Assembly: GCA_002694985.1 (NCBI GenBank)
Contig: NZNS01000009.1
Coordinates: forward strand, 124,001-188,000
Length of the DNA stretch: 64,000 nt
Direction: 5' to 3'
Source of the DNA: Parvibaculum sp.
Lineage (GTDB): Bacteria; Pseudomonadota; Alphaproteobacteria; Parvibaculales; Parvibaculaceae
A program made the position numbers and the translations under genes. Shown here one piece after another: positions 41,027-50,051 of this stretch (positions are counted from its first letter, which is position 1; the number at the start of each line of letters is the position of its first letter). Below the pieces are notes generated by a model. It was not told the origin of the DNA and did no database searches. It saw only the letters and a program-made list of their open reading frames with translations.

Positions 41027-42083
41027 CCGAGCGGCCCGGCCGCCTCTCCGCCATGTCATATCTTTCAGCCTTTTCCGGCTTGTCCTTCGCGGACTCCGTA
41101 ACGGCAACGGTATCTGCATTTACAACCGCATCTGCGTTCGCATCGATATCTCGCAACACTACGGTCTCGTCGACAGGCAGCGGCGCTTCCACAGTTGCAA
41201 CAACCGGCGCACCATTTTCGATGTCGGCACGCATTACGTCGGCAATGCGCGCGCCGAGAAGTTCATATCCGGCCATCGTGAAATGGATACCGTCTTCCGC
41301 GCGCAGCAAGCGCGTGCGGCCGAAACGATCTTCGCCATAGGCTGTGTAACCGCCATCGGCACCCGTCGCGAGGCCATCCGTCTTCACGAAGGTGATGCCG
41401 TTCGCGGCGGCGCGCTCTTCAAAAATCTCGTTGAATTTTCGCATGTCACCACCGAAGCGCGGGCTGCGCATCACCGGAATCTCCATCCAGTAAACAGGTG
41501 CGCCCGTCGCCTTCAGTGTCGCCGTGAATTCATCGACCCGCTGACGATAAATCTCCCGCCACCCGGAATCGAAGAGCGCATGGCGCTTACCGTCCTGTAC
41601 GATCGGCTGACGATCATTCGTGCCCATGACGACAACGGCAATGTCGATCTTCGTTTCCGCCGCAATTTCGTGCGCTGCCTTGTTCCAGTCGTAATAATCG
41701 TGACGCGAAAAGCCCGTTGCCACGCGCGACTTCTTGATGACGTTGAAGCGTTTGTCCTTTTGCAGAACATGGTAGAGCCCCGCCCACAACCCATCGCCCA
41801 GCGAGTCGCCGAACACGACGACGTTGTACTTCTGCTTCTGTCGAACGACAGGCGGTACGGGTTGCGTCTCGACAGGCGCAGGCACAGGCGCCACGGTCTT
41901 TGCTTCTTCCTGCGGAACATCGCGCGTCAGCACCGCACTTTCAACGGATGGTGGCGTGAGCCGCATCGGCTCCGCATGCGCGCAAGCCCACCAGAGGATG
42001 ACGAAAGGCAGTGAAAGCACGAGCGCGAACGCAACGCGCCGCGCTTCTTCCTTCTGTGATTTTGCGATGGCGTATGCCGCCAT
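40995..42083 (-). CDS. DUF459-family SGNH hydrolase, membrane anchored
   Basis: 362 residues. An N-terminal hydrophobic segment (FALVLSLPFVILWWACAHA) acts as anchor or signal, followed by a Pro/Val linker. The SGNH domain has VVVFGDSLGDGLWAGL, the RVATGFSRHDYYDW block typical of DUF459, VVMGTNDRQPI, and DGIHFTMAGYELLG with Asp-x-x-His. The C-terminus is an acidic/Lys-rich tail with an Asn-Ala-Asp stretch. First gene of the unit DUF459 - SGNH - MBOAT - small membrane protein. A Pho-like repeat lies 182 bases upstream of its start. Confidence 0.83.
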   Translation of the reverse strand: MAAYAIAKSQKEEARRVAFALVLSLPFVILWWACAHAEPMRLTPPSVESAVLTRDVPQEEAKTVAPVPAPVETQPVPPVVRQKQKYNVVVFGDSLGDGLWAGLYHVLQKDKRFNVIKKSRVATGFSRHDYYDWNKAAHEIAAETKIDIAVVVMGTNDRQPIVQDGKRHALFDSGWREIYRQRVDEFTATLKATGAPVYWMEIPVMRSPRFGGDMRKFNEIFEERAAANGITFVKTDGLATGADGGYTAYGEDRFGRTRLLRAEDGIHFTMAGYELLGARIADVMRADIENGAPVVATVEAPLPVDETVVLRDIDANADAVVNADTVAVTESAKDKPEKAERYDMAERRPGRSDDWLWLGATN

Positions 42084-42264
42084 ATTGCCCCCGAACTCAA
42101 ACCCGACAGAATTTTTGATCCATTACGGCACAGCACCAGGCTCTGCCGCGACCGGCGATGCCTCGTGACCTGCAGCAGACGTGCCTGATGGGAGGCCCCC
42201 GACTGCCCCATAATGAGACGCGAAGTCTAGCGGGCGGGGGATTACTTGCCTAGATACGGGCCGA

Positions 42265-42293
42265 CTGTCATCGAAACGTCACCATAACGTCAC
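42265..42293 (+). promoter_or_regulatory. Pho-box-like triple direct repeat upstream of the DUF459-SGNH-MBOAT unit
   Basis: CTGTCAT, ACGTCAC and ACGTCAC, each separated by 4 bases. The first unit is the exact PhoB consensus half-site, and TGTCATCGAAACGTCAC is shared with the site beside the lipid kinase. It reads on the + strand while the regulated gene (start 42083) is on the - strand, the same reversed polarity as at 2315. Confidence 0.62.
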
Positions 42294-42343
42294 ATTAGAC
42301 GGAGATTTCCCCGCTCCGGCGTAATCCCCGGAAAATGGCCGTA

Positions 42344-43780
42344 TCAGACAGCGCTGCGGAGCAGCTCGGAGACAACCCGCTCGAGATCCTTGAGCGAGGA
42401 GCAGGTGACGGCCTTGTCGCAATAAGGCGAAAGGCGGCGCATCTCGCTGTCGCCCGAGTTCCACATGGAGCGCGGCTCGGGGTTCAGCCAGATGACACGC
42501 CGGGCACGCGCATGAACCAGCTTCAGAATGTCCGAACGCGGATCTCCGTAATTGGAGCGCGCATCGCCAAGGATGAGCACCGTGGTGCGATGGTCGATAT
42601 CGTTCATGGCCAGAGACTCGAAATCCTCCAGGGCACGGCCATAATCCGTCGAGCCGCCACCGAAATCGCGCAGCGCCTCGCTCAAGGCTTGTTCCAGCTT
42701 CTCGCGCTTGAAGAGATCCGTCGTCTCGCCAAGATTGCCGGAGAAAGCAAAGCTGCGAACATCGGGCAGCACTTCTTGCAGGCTATAGAGGAACATGAGC
42801 AGAAAGCGCGACACCTGCGCGACGGAACCCGACACGTCGCAAATCGCCATCACCTTCGGGCGGTCGACCTTGGTGCGCTTCCAGATGGTGTGAAAAAGCA
42901 GGCCATCAAATTCGATATTGGCTCGAATGGTGCGACGGACATCCAGCGTCCCGCGTCGCGCAACCTTCTTGCGGCGCGAATGAAGTGCGACGAGCCGCTT
43001 GGCCATCTTGCGCACCAGTTCACGCATGATCTTCATGTCGGAGCGGTCGACATTGGAAAGCCGCATCTGCGCGAGGACTTCCTCGCGAAGCTGGCGGCCC
43101 GAATTCGCCGTGAAAATTTCAAGCTGCTTTTCCACGTAGTCGCGAACCTGACCGCGTAATTCCTCCCGCGCCTCCATGAGACGCTCCGCCCCTTTTTCAT
43201 TGCCGGAGGTCTCGCGCCGCTCGATCTCTTCGTTGAGACCGTCGAGCCCCATGATTTCCATGATCCGGCGCGTGAACATGCCCCGCTGCGTGAAGAGGCG
43301 GATACGATTGAGGTTCGCCTGACGCGCGCCTTCCGCAAGCGCCATCTGGAGTTTGGCCTGATCGCCACGCTCCAGAAGACCCGCAAGGTCCATATTGGCA
43401 CTGGAGGAATCGCCCTGCGGCTCGCCGCCCGTGCCGCCGCCACCCGAACCTGCAGCGCTGCACGACTGCGAGGGATCTCCGCCCCCGCCATCGCCACCAC
43501 CTTCTTCGGCCTCACGGCTTTCGCGCTCGTCGTTCTCGTTAGCCGCCTGCGAGCGTTCCTTGAACTGCTCGAAGGAAAAGAAGGTGTCGAACGTCTCGGT
43601 GAAGGCCTGCTTTTCGTCTTCGCTCTTGGCGAGCACCTGCGAAAGCGCGCTGCGAAGCGTCACCCGGTCGTTGAAGCCGACAAGATCAACGACTTTGCCG
43701 GCGTCGATCGACTCCGAGGTCGAGACGCGCACATCCGCGGCGCGCAACGCCCGAATAAAATCGCCCAGGACTTCGCTCAT
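42344..43780 (-). CDS. VWA-domain protein (CoxE-like) partner of MoxR ATPase
   Basis: 478 residues. A charged N-terminal part with a Gly/Ser/Asp-rich linker (about 93-125) is followed by a helical region and a C-terminal von Willebrand A domain. The MIDAS motif is MAICDVSGSVAQVSRF, with GGGSTDYGRALEDF and ILGDARSNYG. These cytosolic proteins act with MoxR AAA+ ATPases as chaperones that load metals or mature other complexes. It begins four bases after the MoxR gene stop. The client complex is not encoded nearby. Confidence 0.87.
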   Translation of the reverse strand: MSEVLGDFIRALRAADVRVSTSESIDAGKVVDLVGFNDRVTLRSALSQVLAKSEDEKQAFTETFDTFFSFEQFKERSQAANENDERESREAEEGGGDGGGGDPSQSCSAAGSGGGGTGGEPQGDSSSANMDLAGLLERGDQAKLQMALAEGARQANLNRIRLFTQRGMFTRRIMEIMGLDGLNEEIERRETSGNEKGAERLMEAREELRGQVRDYVEKQLEIFTANSGRQLREEVLAQMRLSNVDRSDMKIMRELVRKMAKRLVALHSRRKKVARRGTLDVRRTIRANIEFDGLLFHTIWKRTKVDRPKVMAICDVSGSVAQVSRFLLMFLYSLQEVLPDVRSFAFSGNLGETTDLFKREKLEQALSEALRDFGGGSTDYGRALEDFESLAMNDIDHRTTVLILGDARSNYGDPRSDILKLVHARARRVIWLNPEPRSMWNSGDSEMRRLSPYCDKAVTCSSLKDLERVVSELLRSAV

Positions 43781-43784
43781 GGCG

Positions 43785-44738
43785 CTACCCCGCCTGCACG
43801 GCTTTCGATACGAGCGCGTTCACCTCGCCATCCACATTATCGATATCGTCCTGAAACTTGAGCAGGACATTCAATGTGTTGCGGACGAGTTCGGCATCGA
43901 GCTCGCGCGCATGAAGAAGAACGAGCGTCCGTGCCCAGTCGATGGTCTCGCTGACGGCGGGAAGCTTCTTCAGGTCGAGCTGGCGAAGCCCCTGCACGAA
44001 AGCGACAAGCTGCGTACGCAGGCGAAGTTCCATCTCCGGTACACGCGCTGCGATGATGCGCTGTTCGAGGCCGGTATCCGGGAACGGAATATAGAGGTGC
44101 AGACAGCGGCGCTTCAGCGCATCGCCGATCTCGCGCGTATTGTTCGAGGTGAGAAAGACGATGGGCGTGGTGCGCGCCTTGATGGTGCCGAGTTCGGGCA
44201 CGGAAATCTGGTAGTCGGACAGAAGTTCGAGCAGGAAGGCCTCGAATTCGTCATCCGACTTGTCAATTTCGTCGATGAGGAGAACGGCGCCTTCCGGCTG
44301 CCAAAGCGCCTTGAGCAGCGGACGCGGCTCCAGAAATTCTTCCGAGAAGAAGGTGTCGTCGAAATCATGCAGACGGGCCATGGACTCCTGCAGCCCATGC
44401 GCGCCCGACATGAGATCGCCAAGCTTTTCCTTCAGCACCTGTGTATAGAGAAGCTGCTTGCCGTATTTCCACTCGTAAAGCGCCTTGGCTTCGTCGAGCC
44501 CTTCATAGCACTGAAGGCGGATCAGGGGTTTGCCGACCATCTCCGCCGTCGCCTTGGCAAGCTCCGTCTTGCCAACGCCTGGAGGGCCTTCGACGAGAAG
44601 CGGCTTTTGCAGCTTCTCCGCGAGAAAGATGGAAGTCGCGATATGCGAATTACAGATGTAGTTACGCGTCTCGAAACCCTTGCGAATGGCGTCGATATCG
44701 CCGGTGGCGCCGTGCTGATCGGTGGTCAAATCCCTCAA
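43785..44738 (-). CDS. MoxR-family AAA+ ATPase
   Basis: 317 residues. Walker A is VEGPPGVGKTELAKA, Walker B VLLIDEIDKSDDEFE, sensor 1 IVFLTSNNTREIGDALKRR with the arginine finger. MoxR ATPases remodel or insert cofactors with VWA partners. No ATG is available: an in-frame stop lies a few codons upstream of 44738 and the candidates are TTG at 44738 or TTG at 44729. First gene of the two-gene MoxR-VWA unit. Confidence 0.9.
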   Translation of the reverse strand: MRDLTTDQHGATGDIDAIRKGFETRNYICNSHIATSIFLAEKLQKPLLVEGPPGVGKTELAKATAEMVGKPLIRLQCYEGLDEAKALYEWKYGKQLLYTQVLKEKLGDLMSGAHGLQESMARLHDFDDTFFSEEFLEPRPLLKALWQPEGAVLLIDEIDKSDDEFEAFLLELLSDYQISVPELGTIKARTTPIVFLTSNNTREIGDALKRRCLHLYIPFPDTGLEQRIIAARVPEMELRLRTQLVAFVQGLRQLDLKKLPAVSETIDWARTLVLLHARELDAELVRNTLNVLLKFQDDIDNVDGEVNALVSKAVQAG

Positions 44739-45122
44739 GAAGCGCTGAACGCCCCTTCCCTGTTATACGAACGTCATTTGCCGCAACCTAGCACAGGCAA
44801 GGGAAGCCCGCGCCACAGCAAAATCAGACAGGCTGTGCATGAGGTAAAGTCTGGCTGATCGTCCGTGAACGCGATGGCGGGCAAATGCCGAAAAAAGGCC
44901 GCCTGAACCCTACGCCCGGCCCAGCTCGGCAAGCACGGCAAAAAGCATCGAGGATTCGGTCGAAATTAGGATGCCAAAGCAACCCGCCCGCCTGTTCAGG
45001 CCCGGACCGGAACCCGAACACCATTGCACACGCCTGCCGGTGGCGCCGCGCAGGTGCGGCGCTATAATCCCCGCCAACAAACGGATTCCCAATCCAGAAC
45101 GAGAAAAGAGGCAGGAAGCGCC
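44739..45122. other. 384-base intergenic region between divergent MoxR and FadJ-like genes
   Basis: No coding frame with recognisable similarity. A perfect -10 (TATAAT, 45063-45068) lies 54 bases before the fadJ-like ATG; no convincing -35 stands at 16-18 bases, so activator help is possible. A GGCAGGAAG ribosome site precedes the ATG. Confidence 0.55.
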
Positions 45123-47201
45123 ATGACAACGATCAACGACGTCACCACGCTTGAGAAGGAAGGCGGCATTGCCGTCGTCACCCTCAACTCACCCCCCGTG
45201 AACGCGCTTTCGGCGCCGGTTCGCGAGGGCATCAATAACGGCATCAAGGCCGCGCTCGAAGACGACGACGTCAAGGCGATCGTGCTGATCTGCGAGGGCC
45301 GGACCTTCATTGCCGGTGCGGACATCACCGAATTCGGCAAGGCGCCCAAGGGCCCGAGCCTCTTCGACGCGCAGGCCATGATCGAGAACGCCTCGAAGCC
45401 CGTCATCGCCGCGATCCACGGCACGGCGCTGGGCGGCGGCCTCGAAGTGGCGCTGACCTGCCATTATCGCGTGGCCGTACCGTCCGCCAAATGCGGTCTG
45501 CCGGAAGTGAACCTCGGCCTGCTGCCGGGCGCGGGCGGCACGCAGCGCCTGCCGCGCATCGTCGGCCCGGAAAAGGCCCTCGAAATGGTGACGAGCGGCA
45601 GCCATGTCGGCGCGAAGCAGTGCCTTGAAATGGGGCTCGTCGACGAACTGGCCGAGGAAGGCAAGCTGCGCGAGGGTGCCATTGCCTTCGCCAACAAGAT
45701 CGTTGCCGAGAAGCGCCCGCTGAACAAGGTGCGCGACCTGAACGACAAGGTGGAAGCCGCCCGCGGCAAGCCGGAAATCTTCGAGAATTTCCGCAAATCC
45801 ATCGCCCGCAAGACGCGCGGCTTCCTTGCGCCGGAATACAACATCCAGTGCATCGAGGCGGCGGTGAACCTGCCCTTCGACGAAGGCATCAAGGTGGAGC
45901 AGAAGCTCTTCCGCGAACTCATCACGGGCACCCAGTCCGCCGCGCAACGCCATGTCTTCTTCGCCGAGCGGCAGGTCTGGAAGCTGCCGGACGTGCCGAA
46001 GGACACGCCGATCATCCCCGTGAACAAGGTCGGCATCATCGGCGCCGGCACGATGGGCGGCGGCATCGCCATGAACTTCCTCAATACCGGCATCCCCGTC
46101 ACCATCGTGGAAACGAAGCAGGAAGCGCTCGACCGGGGCATCGCGACCATCCGCAAGAACTACGAGAACTCCGCGAAAAAGGGCCGCTTCTCCATGGAAG
46201 AGGTCGAGAAGCGGATGGGCCTTCTCACCGGCACGCTCGACATGAACGATCTGGCCGATTGCGACCTCGTGATCGAAGCCGTGTTCGAGAACATGGATGT
46301 GAAGAAGGAAGTCTTCGCCAAGCTCGACGCCATCGTGAAGCAGGGGGCGATCCTTGCGACGAACACCTCCGCGCTCGACATCAACGAGATCGCGACGGCG
46401 GTGAAGCGGCCGGAAGCCGTCATCGGCCTTCACTTCTTCTCGCCCGCCAACGTGATGCGGCTGCTCGAAGTCGTGCGCGCCGACAAGACGTCGAAATCCG
46501 TCATCGCGACCTCGATGCAGCTTGCCAAGAAGATCGGCAAGATCGCCGCGCTCGTCGGCGTCTGCCCCGGCTTCGTCGGTAACCGCATCCTGGCGCAGCG
46601 CCAGCGCGAAGCCCAGAAGCTCATCATGGAAGGCGCAATGCCGTGGGACGTCGACCGCGTTCTCTACGACTTCGGCCTGCCCATGGGCCCCTTCGCCATG
46701 TCGGACCTGGCCGGCCTCGATATCGGCTGGAACAAGGAGAAGTCGAAGGGCGAAACGCTCCGCGACCGTCTCTGCGAAATGGACCGCCGCGGCCAGAAGA
46801 CGGGCGCGGGCTATTACGACTATGACGAGAACCGCAAGGCGAAGCCCTCGCCGGTCGTCGAGAAGATGATCCTCGACTATGCTGCCGAGAAGGGCATCAA
46901 CCGCCGCAAGATTTCGGACGACGAGATCCTGGAGCGCTGCATCTATCCGATGATCAACGAGGGCGCGAAAATCCTCGAAGAAGGCAAGGCCATCCGCTCA
47001 TCCGACATCGATATCGTCTGGATCAACGGCTACGGCTTCCCCGTCTATCGCGGCGGCCCGATGTTCTATGGTGACACGGTGGGCGCGGACAAGGTGCTCG
47101 CCAAGATGAAGGAATTCCAGGCGAAGATGGGCGACGACTTCAAGCCCGCCGCGCTTCTGGAAAAGATCGTCGCGGAAGGAAAGAAGTTCTCGGACTTCTG
47201 A
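45123..47201 (+). CDS. fadJ: Fatty acid oxidation multienzyme: enoyl-CoA hydratase / 3-hydroxyacyl-CoA dehydrogenase
   Basis: 692 residues from the ATG after AGGAAG; the longer frame upstream is not family-like. An N-terminal crotonase domain (about 1-190: FIAGADITEFGK, IHGTALGGGLEVALTCHYRV, GLLPGAGGTQRLPR with its Glu) is followed by an NAD-binding domain (about 300: KVGIIGAGTMGGGIAMNF) and C-terminal 3HCDH domains (FFSPANVMRLLEVVR, GFVGNRILAQRQREA, GLPMGPFAMSDLAGLDIG). It performs hydration and NAD-dependent oxidation of acyl-CoA. A thiolase partner is not in the window. Confidence 0.93.
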   Translation: MTTINDVTTLEKEGGIAVVTLNSPPVNALSAPVREGINNGIKAALEDDDVKAIVLICEGRTFIAGADITEFGKAPKGPSLFDAQAMIENASKPVIAAIHGTALGGGLEVALTCHYRVAVPSAKCGLPEVNLGLLPGAGGTQRLPRIVGPEKALEMVTSGSHVGAKQCLEMGLVDELAEEGKLREGAIAFANKIVAEKRPLNKVRDLNDKVEAARGKPEIFENFRKSIARKTRGFLAPEYNIQCIEAAVNLPFDEGIKVEQKLFRELITGTQSAAQRHVFFAERQVWKLPDVPKDTPIIPVNKVGIIGAGTMGGGIAMNFLNTGIPVTIVETKQEALDRGIATIRKNYENSAKKGRFSMEEVEKRMGLLTGTLDMNDLADCDLVIEAVFENMDVKKEVFAKLDAIVKQGAILATNTSALDINEIATAVKRPEAVIGLHFFSPANVMRLLEVVRADKTSKSVIATSMQLAKKIGKIAALVGVCPGFVGNRILAQRQREAQKLIMEGAMPWDVDRVLYDFGLPMGPFAMSDLAGLDIGWNKEKSKGETLRDRLCEMDRRGQKTGAGYYDYDENRKAKPSPVVEKMILDYAAEKGINRRKISDDEILERCIYPMINEGAKILEEGKAIRSSDIDIVWINGYGFPVYRGGPMFYGDTVGADKVLAKMKEFQAKMGDDFKPAALLEKIVAEGKKFSDF

Positions 47202-47217
47202 CACAGGAAACGAAAAC

Positions 47218-47250
47218 AAGGGCGGCACCGGAAGGCGCCGCCCTTCTCTT
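47218..47250 (+). terminator. Hairpin after the FadJ-like gene
   Basis: AAGGGCGGCACC pairs with GGCGCCGCCCTT (one mismatch) around GGAA, followed by CTCTT. It lies just before the ribosome site of the next gene, so it may reduce rather than stop read-through. Confidence 0.75.
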
Positions 47251-47264
47251 GGAGGAGGAAAAAC

Positions 47265-47633
47265 ATGAGCGACAACGAACAGATTATCCGTAACTTCATC
47301 GACGCATGGCCGCGCCTCGACGTGGCCGAGATCGTCGGCTTCTTCGCGGAAGACGGCATCTATCACAACATGATGCTCGACCCCGTAAAGGGCCGCGAGG
47401 CGCTGACGAACTTCATCGGCAGCTTCGCCAATGGCTGGTCGGACGTGAAGTGGGAACTCCTCAATATCGCCTCTGCGGGAAATCTCGTCTTCGCCGAGCG
47501 CGTGGATCGCATGACGGTCGGTGGCAAGTCCGTCGCGCTCCCCTGCTGCGGCGTTTTCGAGATGGAATCGGGCAAGATCAAGAGCTGGCGCGACTATTTC
47601 GACCTCGGGACATTTACAGGCACGACGGGCTAG
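47265..47633 (+). CDS. Limonene-1,2-epoxide hydrolase-family protein (SnoaL-like fold)
   Basis: 122 residues, preceded by GGAGGAGG. The start SDNEQIIRNFIDAWPRLDVAEIVGFFAEDG and the polar motifs ERVDRM and KIKSWRDYFDLGTF match the Asp-Arg-Asp catalytic arrangement of limonene epoxide hydrolases. Members open epoxides or are steroid-isomerase-like. Its place behind a beta-oxidation gene could indicate degradation of terpenoid or fatty epoxides. It overlaps the end of a convergent phage-type gene by four bases. Confidence 0.85.
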   Translation: MSDNEQIIRNFIDAWPRLDVAEIVGFFAEDGIYHNMMLDPVKGREALTNFIGSFANGWSDVKWELLNIASAGNLVFAERVDRMTVGGKSVALPCCGVFEMESGKIKSWRDYFDLGTFTGTTG

Positions 47634-47920
47634 ACGCCCGCCGCTGCCGCGAGCTCGCCATCCGCTTCCACCAGCCAGACCTCGCAGAGCCAGTCTCCGG
47701 TCGCTACGGGCGGCGCAACGAGTTCGCCGGTCTCCGGATCGGTTATCGCCACTGTCATTTCCGCGTAGGGATAACGGATGCGGCTTGCGTCGACCTCCAC
47801 GCCACCGTTCTCGTCTTCGACGACGAAGGGCCGCGCCTTTCCCGCCTGGGCCGATTCCAGCACGGCGATGAGGGTGGCGCGGCTTTCGGCCCGGATCGTG
47901 TAGTGGTGAAGATTGTGCAT
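47630..47920 (-). CDS. Small protein downstream of the phage tail-fibre gene, unknown
   Basis: 96 residues from the ATG two bases after the tail-fibre stop (a GTG five codons earlier is the alternative). No membrane segment; acidic, with segments such as FVVEDENGGVEVDASRI and ITDPETGELVAPP. It resembles small phage structural or assembly proteins in size and position but no family is certain. Co-transcription with the tail-fibre gene is likely. Confidence 0.55.
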   Translation of the reverse strand: MHNLHHYTIRAESRATLIAVLESAQAGKARPFVVEDENGGVEVDASRIRYPYAEMTVAITDPETGELVAPPVATGDWLCEVWLVEADGELAAAAGV

Positions 47921-47922
47921 GG

Positions 47923-49233
47923 TCACACCGCCCACTGTTGCAGCCGCTGGATTGGATCGTTGAGAGGGGTGTAAGCCGATCCAACAGACGCTCCTATCCG
48001 CGCCCCATTGAGAGGAGGCATCGTGAACGTCCCAAGCCCTGTTAGCGGCGCAAGGCCAGTCACCTTGAGATAGCCGCCGCCGGAAGGGACGAAGGCGAAC
48101 TCTATCTTCTTGATGCCGGTCGTGGTGATCGGCGCGGTCGTGGCAAGTGTAAATACGGTCCCGGACCCCGCGCGGGCAAACATGGCGATTGCGTTGGTCG
48201 ATTCGATTCGGAGATGTAGGAAATCGTTGTTACCAATTCCCGCCGAATAAATGGCGCGCGTCGTCCCGTCGAGCCGGGTCAGATTGATTATCGCCTCGCC
48301 AGCGAACCCGCTCCCGAAGCCGAACGCCGAAGCCAGCGCCGAGAAACCCGGGATCGTGAGGTTGTCCGCGAGGCGCGTTGCGGACGCGCCCGCCGTGACG
48401 ATTGGCGGCGAGGCGAAGCTGCCTGCCTCAAGCTGGGCTCCCCAAAGCAGAACTCCGTTAGTGCCGTCGCTCGGCAGCGTCACAGAATTATCTGCATCAA
48501 CCGCCGCGATATATATTACCCGCGCCCCAGCCGAAGAGGGGAGGCTCGTGAACGTGACCGAGACGCGATACCAGCCGTCAGCTAACGCGGTGACTGAACT
48601 GGCAGAAATTCCAGCGCTGACCGTTCCAACAACGCCGTTTTCAACATCGAACCACGTAGAACCACCGCCCAATACGAGTCCTCCGCCTGGAGCCAAATAG
48701 ACCCAAGATGCGCCCGAGGGCTTCACAAGACAGGAATACGTGTAGTTAGTCGAACTAGCGACCGATACGGTGACTGCCAGTCGACAGGTCACTGTGCCGA
48801 CTGTCGGATCGAATAATTTGTCAGCCGTGACAGTTCCGTCCGGCGCGGTCCCGGCATTCGGCGTAACTGCCGATGTCTCCGTTTTGCTCCACGAATCGAA
48901 CACCTGCGAATAGGGAACGAGGTTCGTCCGCTGCTCACCGACATAAAGCCCGCCATCCGTGATGGCGGGGATGTTGGCATCGAACGGTTGAAGGATACCC
49001 GCATCCGTGAACCATGTTGCGGGCGAGGTGCGCGATGCGGAAAGAACCGCCCCAAGGGAGGCGGTCTCTCCTTCACGCATGTAGCGGCTGTTGGCGAAGT
49101 CGAACGCGAGAACGTCGCCCGGCTGCCACCAGGTCGTGGCGGCGGCGAACCCCCGCCAGCGGGGCGGCTCGGCAAGCGCCCATGAGGGCGCGCCGCACGG
49201 TGGAAAGCCGGTCATACGTGCGATGTGAGACAT
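47923..49233 (-). CDS. Phage tail-fibre / head-spike-like protein
   Basis: 436 residues from the ATG preceded by AAGGAG; the frame extends to 49287 without a ribosome site. It contains a Trp-rich N-terminal region and ARTSPATWFTDAGILQPF. The middle has the phage fibre carbohydrate-binding-like pattern NLVPYSQVFDSWSK, then APDGTVTADKLFDP and DGWYRVSVTFTSLP, and a C-terminal lectin-like half ends in LNDPIQRLQQWAV. The central part (about 48480-48830) is visibly less GC-rich than its surroundings. No integrase, capsid or lysis gene is nearby. It is probably a transferred phage module or a dispersed gene-transfer-agent locus. Confidence 0.7.
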   Translation of the reverse strand: MSHIARMTGFPPCGAPSWALAEPPRWRGFAAATTWWQPGDVLAFDFANSRYMREGETASLGAVLSASRTSPATWFTDAGILQPFDANIPAITDGGLYVGEQRTNLVPYSQVFDSWSKTETSAVTPNAGTAPDGTVTADKLFDPTVGTVTCRLAVTVSVASSTNYTYSCLVKPSGASWVYLAPGGGLVLGGGSTWFDVENGVVGTVSAGISASSVTALADGWYRVSVTFTSLPSSAGARVIYIAAVDADNSVTLPSDGTNGVLLWGAQLEAGSFASPPIVTAGASATRLADNLTIPGFSALASAFGFGSGFAGEAIINLTRLDGTTRAIYSAGIGNNDFLHLRIESTNAIAMFARAGSGTVFTLATTAPITTTGIKKIEFAFVPSGGGYLKVTGLAPLTGLGTFTMPPLNGARIGASVGSAYTPLNDPIQRLQQWAV

Positions 49234-49307
49234 GAAGCTGCTCCTTGTCCGGATGAATTCGCCGGACAGTCTGAAGCAGTCTTTCAAAGGCGGGGATTAC
49301 TCGGCGT

Positions 49308-50051
49308 TCAAAATTCCCAGCTGGGGCTCGGAATGGCGCGGTAAGCCTGCGTCAGCGCATCGGACCAGGCACTGCGAAGCCCCTTGAAATATTCATCATC
49401 TTCCTTGATCCGCCGCTGCATGGCGACTTTCAGCGCATCGCGGCGATAGACCATGAGGTCGATGGGCATGCCGACCGAAAGATTCGATCGCATGGTCGAA
49501 TCCATCGAGATGAGCGCGAGCTTCAGCCCGTCCATCAGCGGCGTATCGTAGCTGAGCGCGCGGTCGATGATGGGCTTGCCATATTTGTGCTCGCCGATCT
49601 GGAGATAGGGCGTGTCTTCCGTCGCCTCGATATAATTGCCGGCCGAATAGATCTGGAAGAGGCGAAGCTCGCCATTGCCGACCTGCCCACCCATCAGGAT
49701 GGAGACGCTGAACTCTCCCGACTGCGCTTCGAGCGAGGGCCCGTCATTGCGGTAGACCTCGCGCACCGCCTCGCCCATGAGCTGCGCGGCGCGCACCATC
49801 GTGGGCACGGTGTGCAGCGTTTCCAGCTCGTCGGAACCGCGCACGCGCACGCCCTGCTCCGTCGCCATGTTGATCGCGGCCTGACTGACGGCAAGATTGC
49901 CTGCCGTCATGAGACCGATCACCCGGTCGCCCGGATGCTCAATGACACTGAGCTTGCGGAAGGTCGAAATATTATCGACACCGGCATTGGTTCGCGTATC
50001 GGCCAGCATCACCAGGCCGCCCTCAAGCCGAAGCGCGACGCAATAGGTCAT
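49308..50051 (-). CDS. Anbu, proteasome beta-subunit-like peptidase
   Basis: 247 residues from the ATG giving MTYCVALRLEGG; an upstream ATG in frame is not family-like. The Met would be removed to expose Thr2, the N-terminal nucleophile typical of the Ntn-hydrolase fold. Further Anbu features: VMLADTRTNAGVDNISTFRK, RVIGLMTAGNLAVSQA, ISMDSTMRSNLSVGMPID. Anbu subunits form open helical or ring-like assemblies. It ends the four-gene ATP-grasp, alpha-E, transglutaminase, Anbu unit, a conserved association in proteobacteria. Confidence 0.9.
   Translation of the reverse strand: MTYCVALRLEGGLVMLADTRTNAGVDNISTFRKLSVIEHPGDRVIGLMTAGNLAVSQAAINMATEQGVRVRGSDELETLHTVPTMVRAAQLMGEAVREVYRNDGPSLEAQSGEFSVSILMGGQVGNGELRLFQIYSAGNYIEATEDTPYLQIGEHKYGKPIIDRALSYDTPLMDGLKLALISMDSTMRSNLSVGMPIDLMVYRRDALKVAMQRRIKEDDEYFKGLRSAWSDALTQAYRAIPSPSWEF

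Noticed and set aside
45024..45068. TTGCAC and TATAAT as a sigma70 promoter for the FadJ-like gene.
   Set aside because: The spacing is 33 bases; only the -10 is credible, so no promoter was called.
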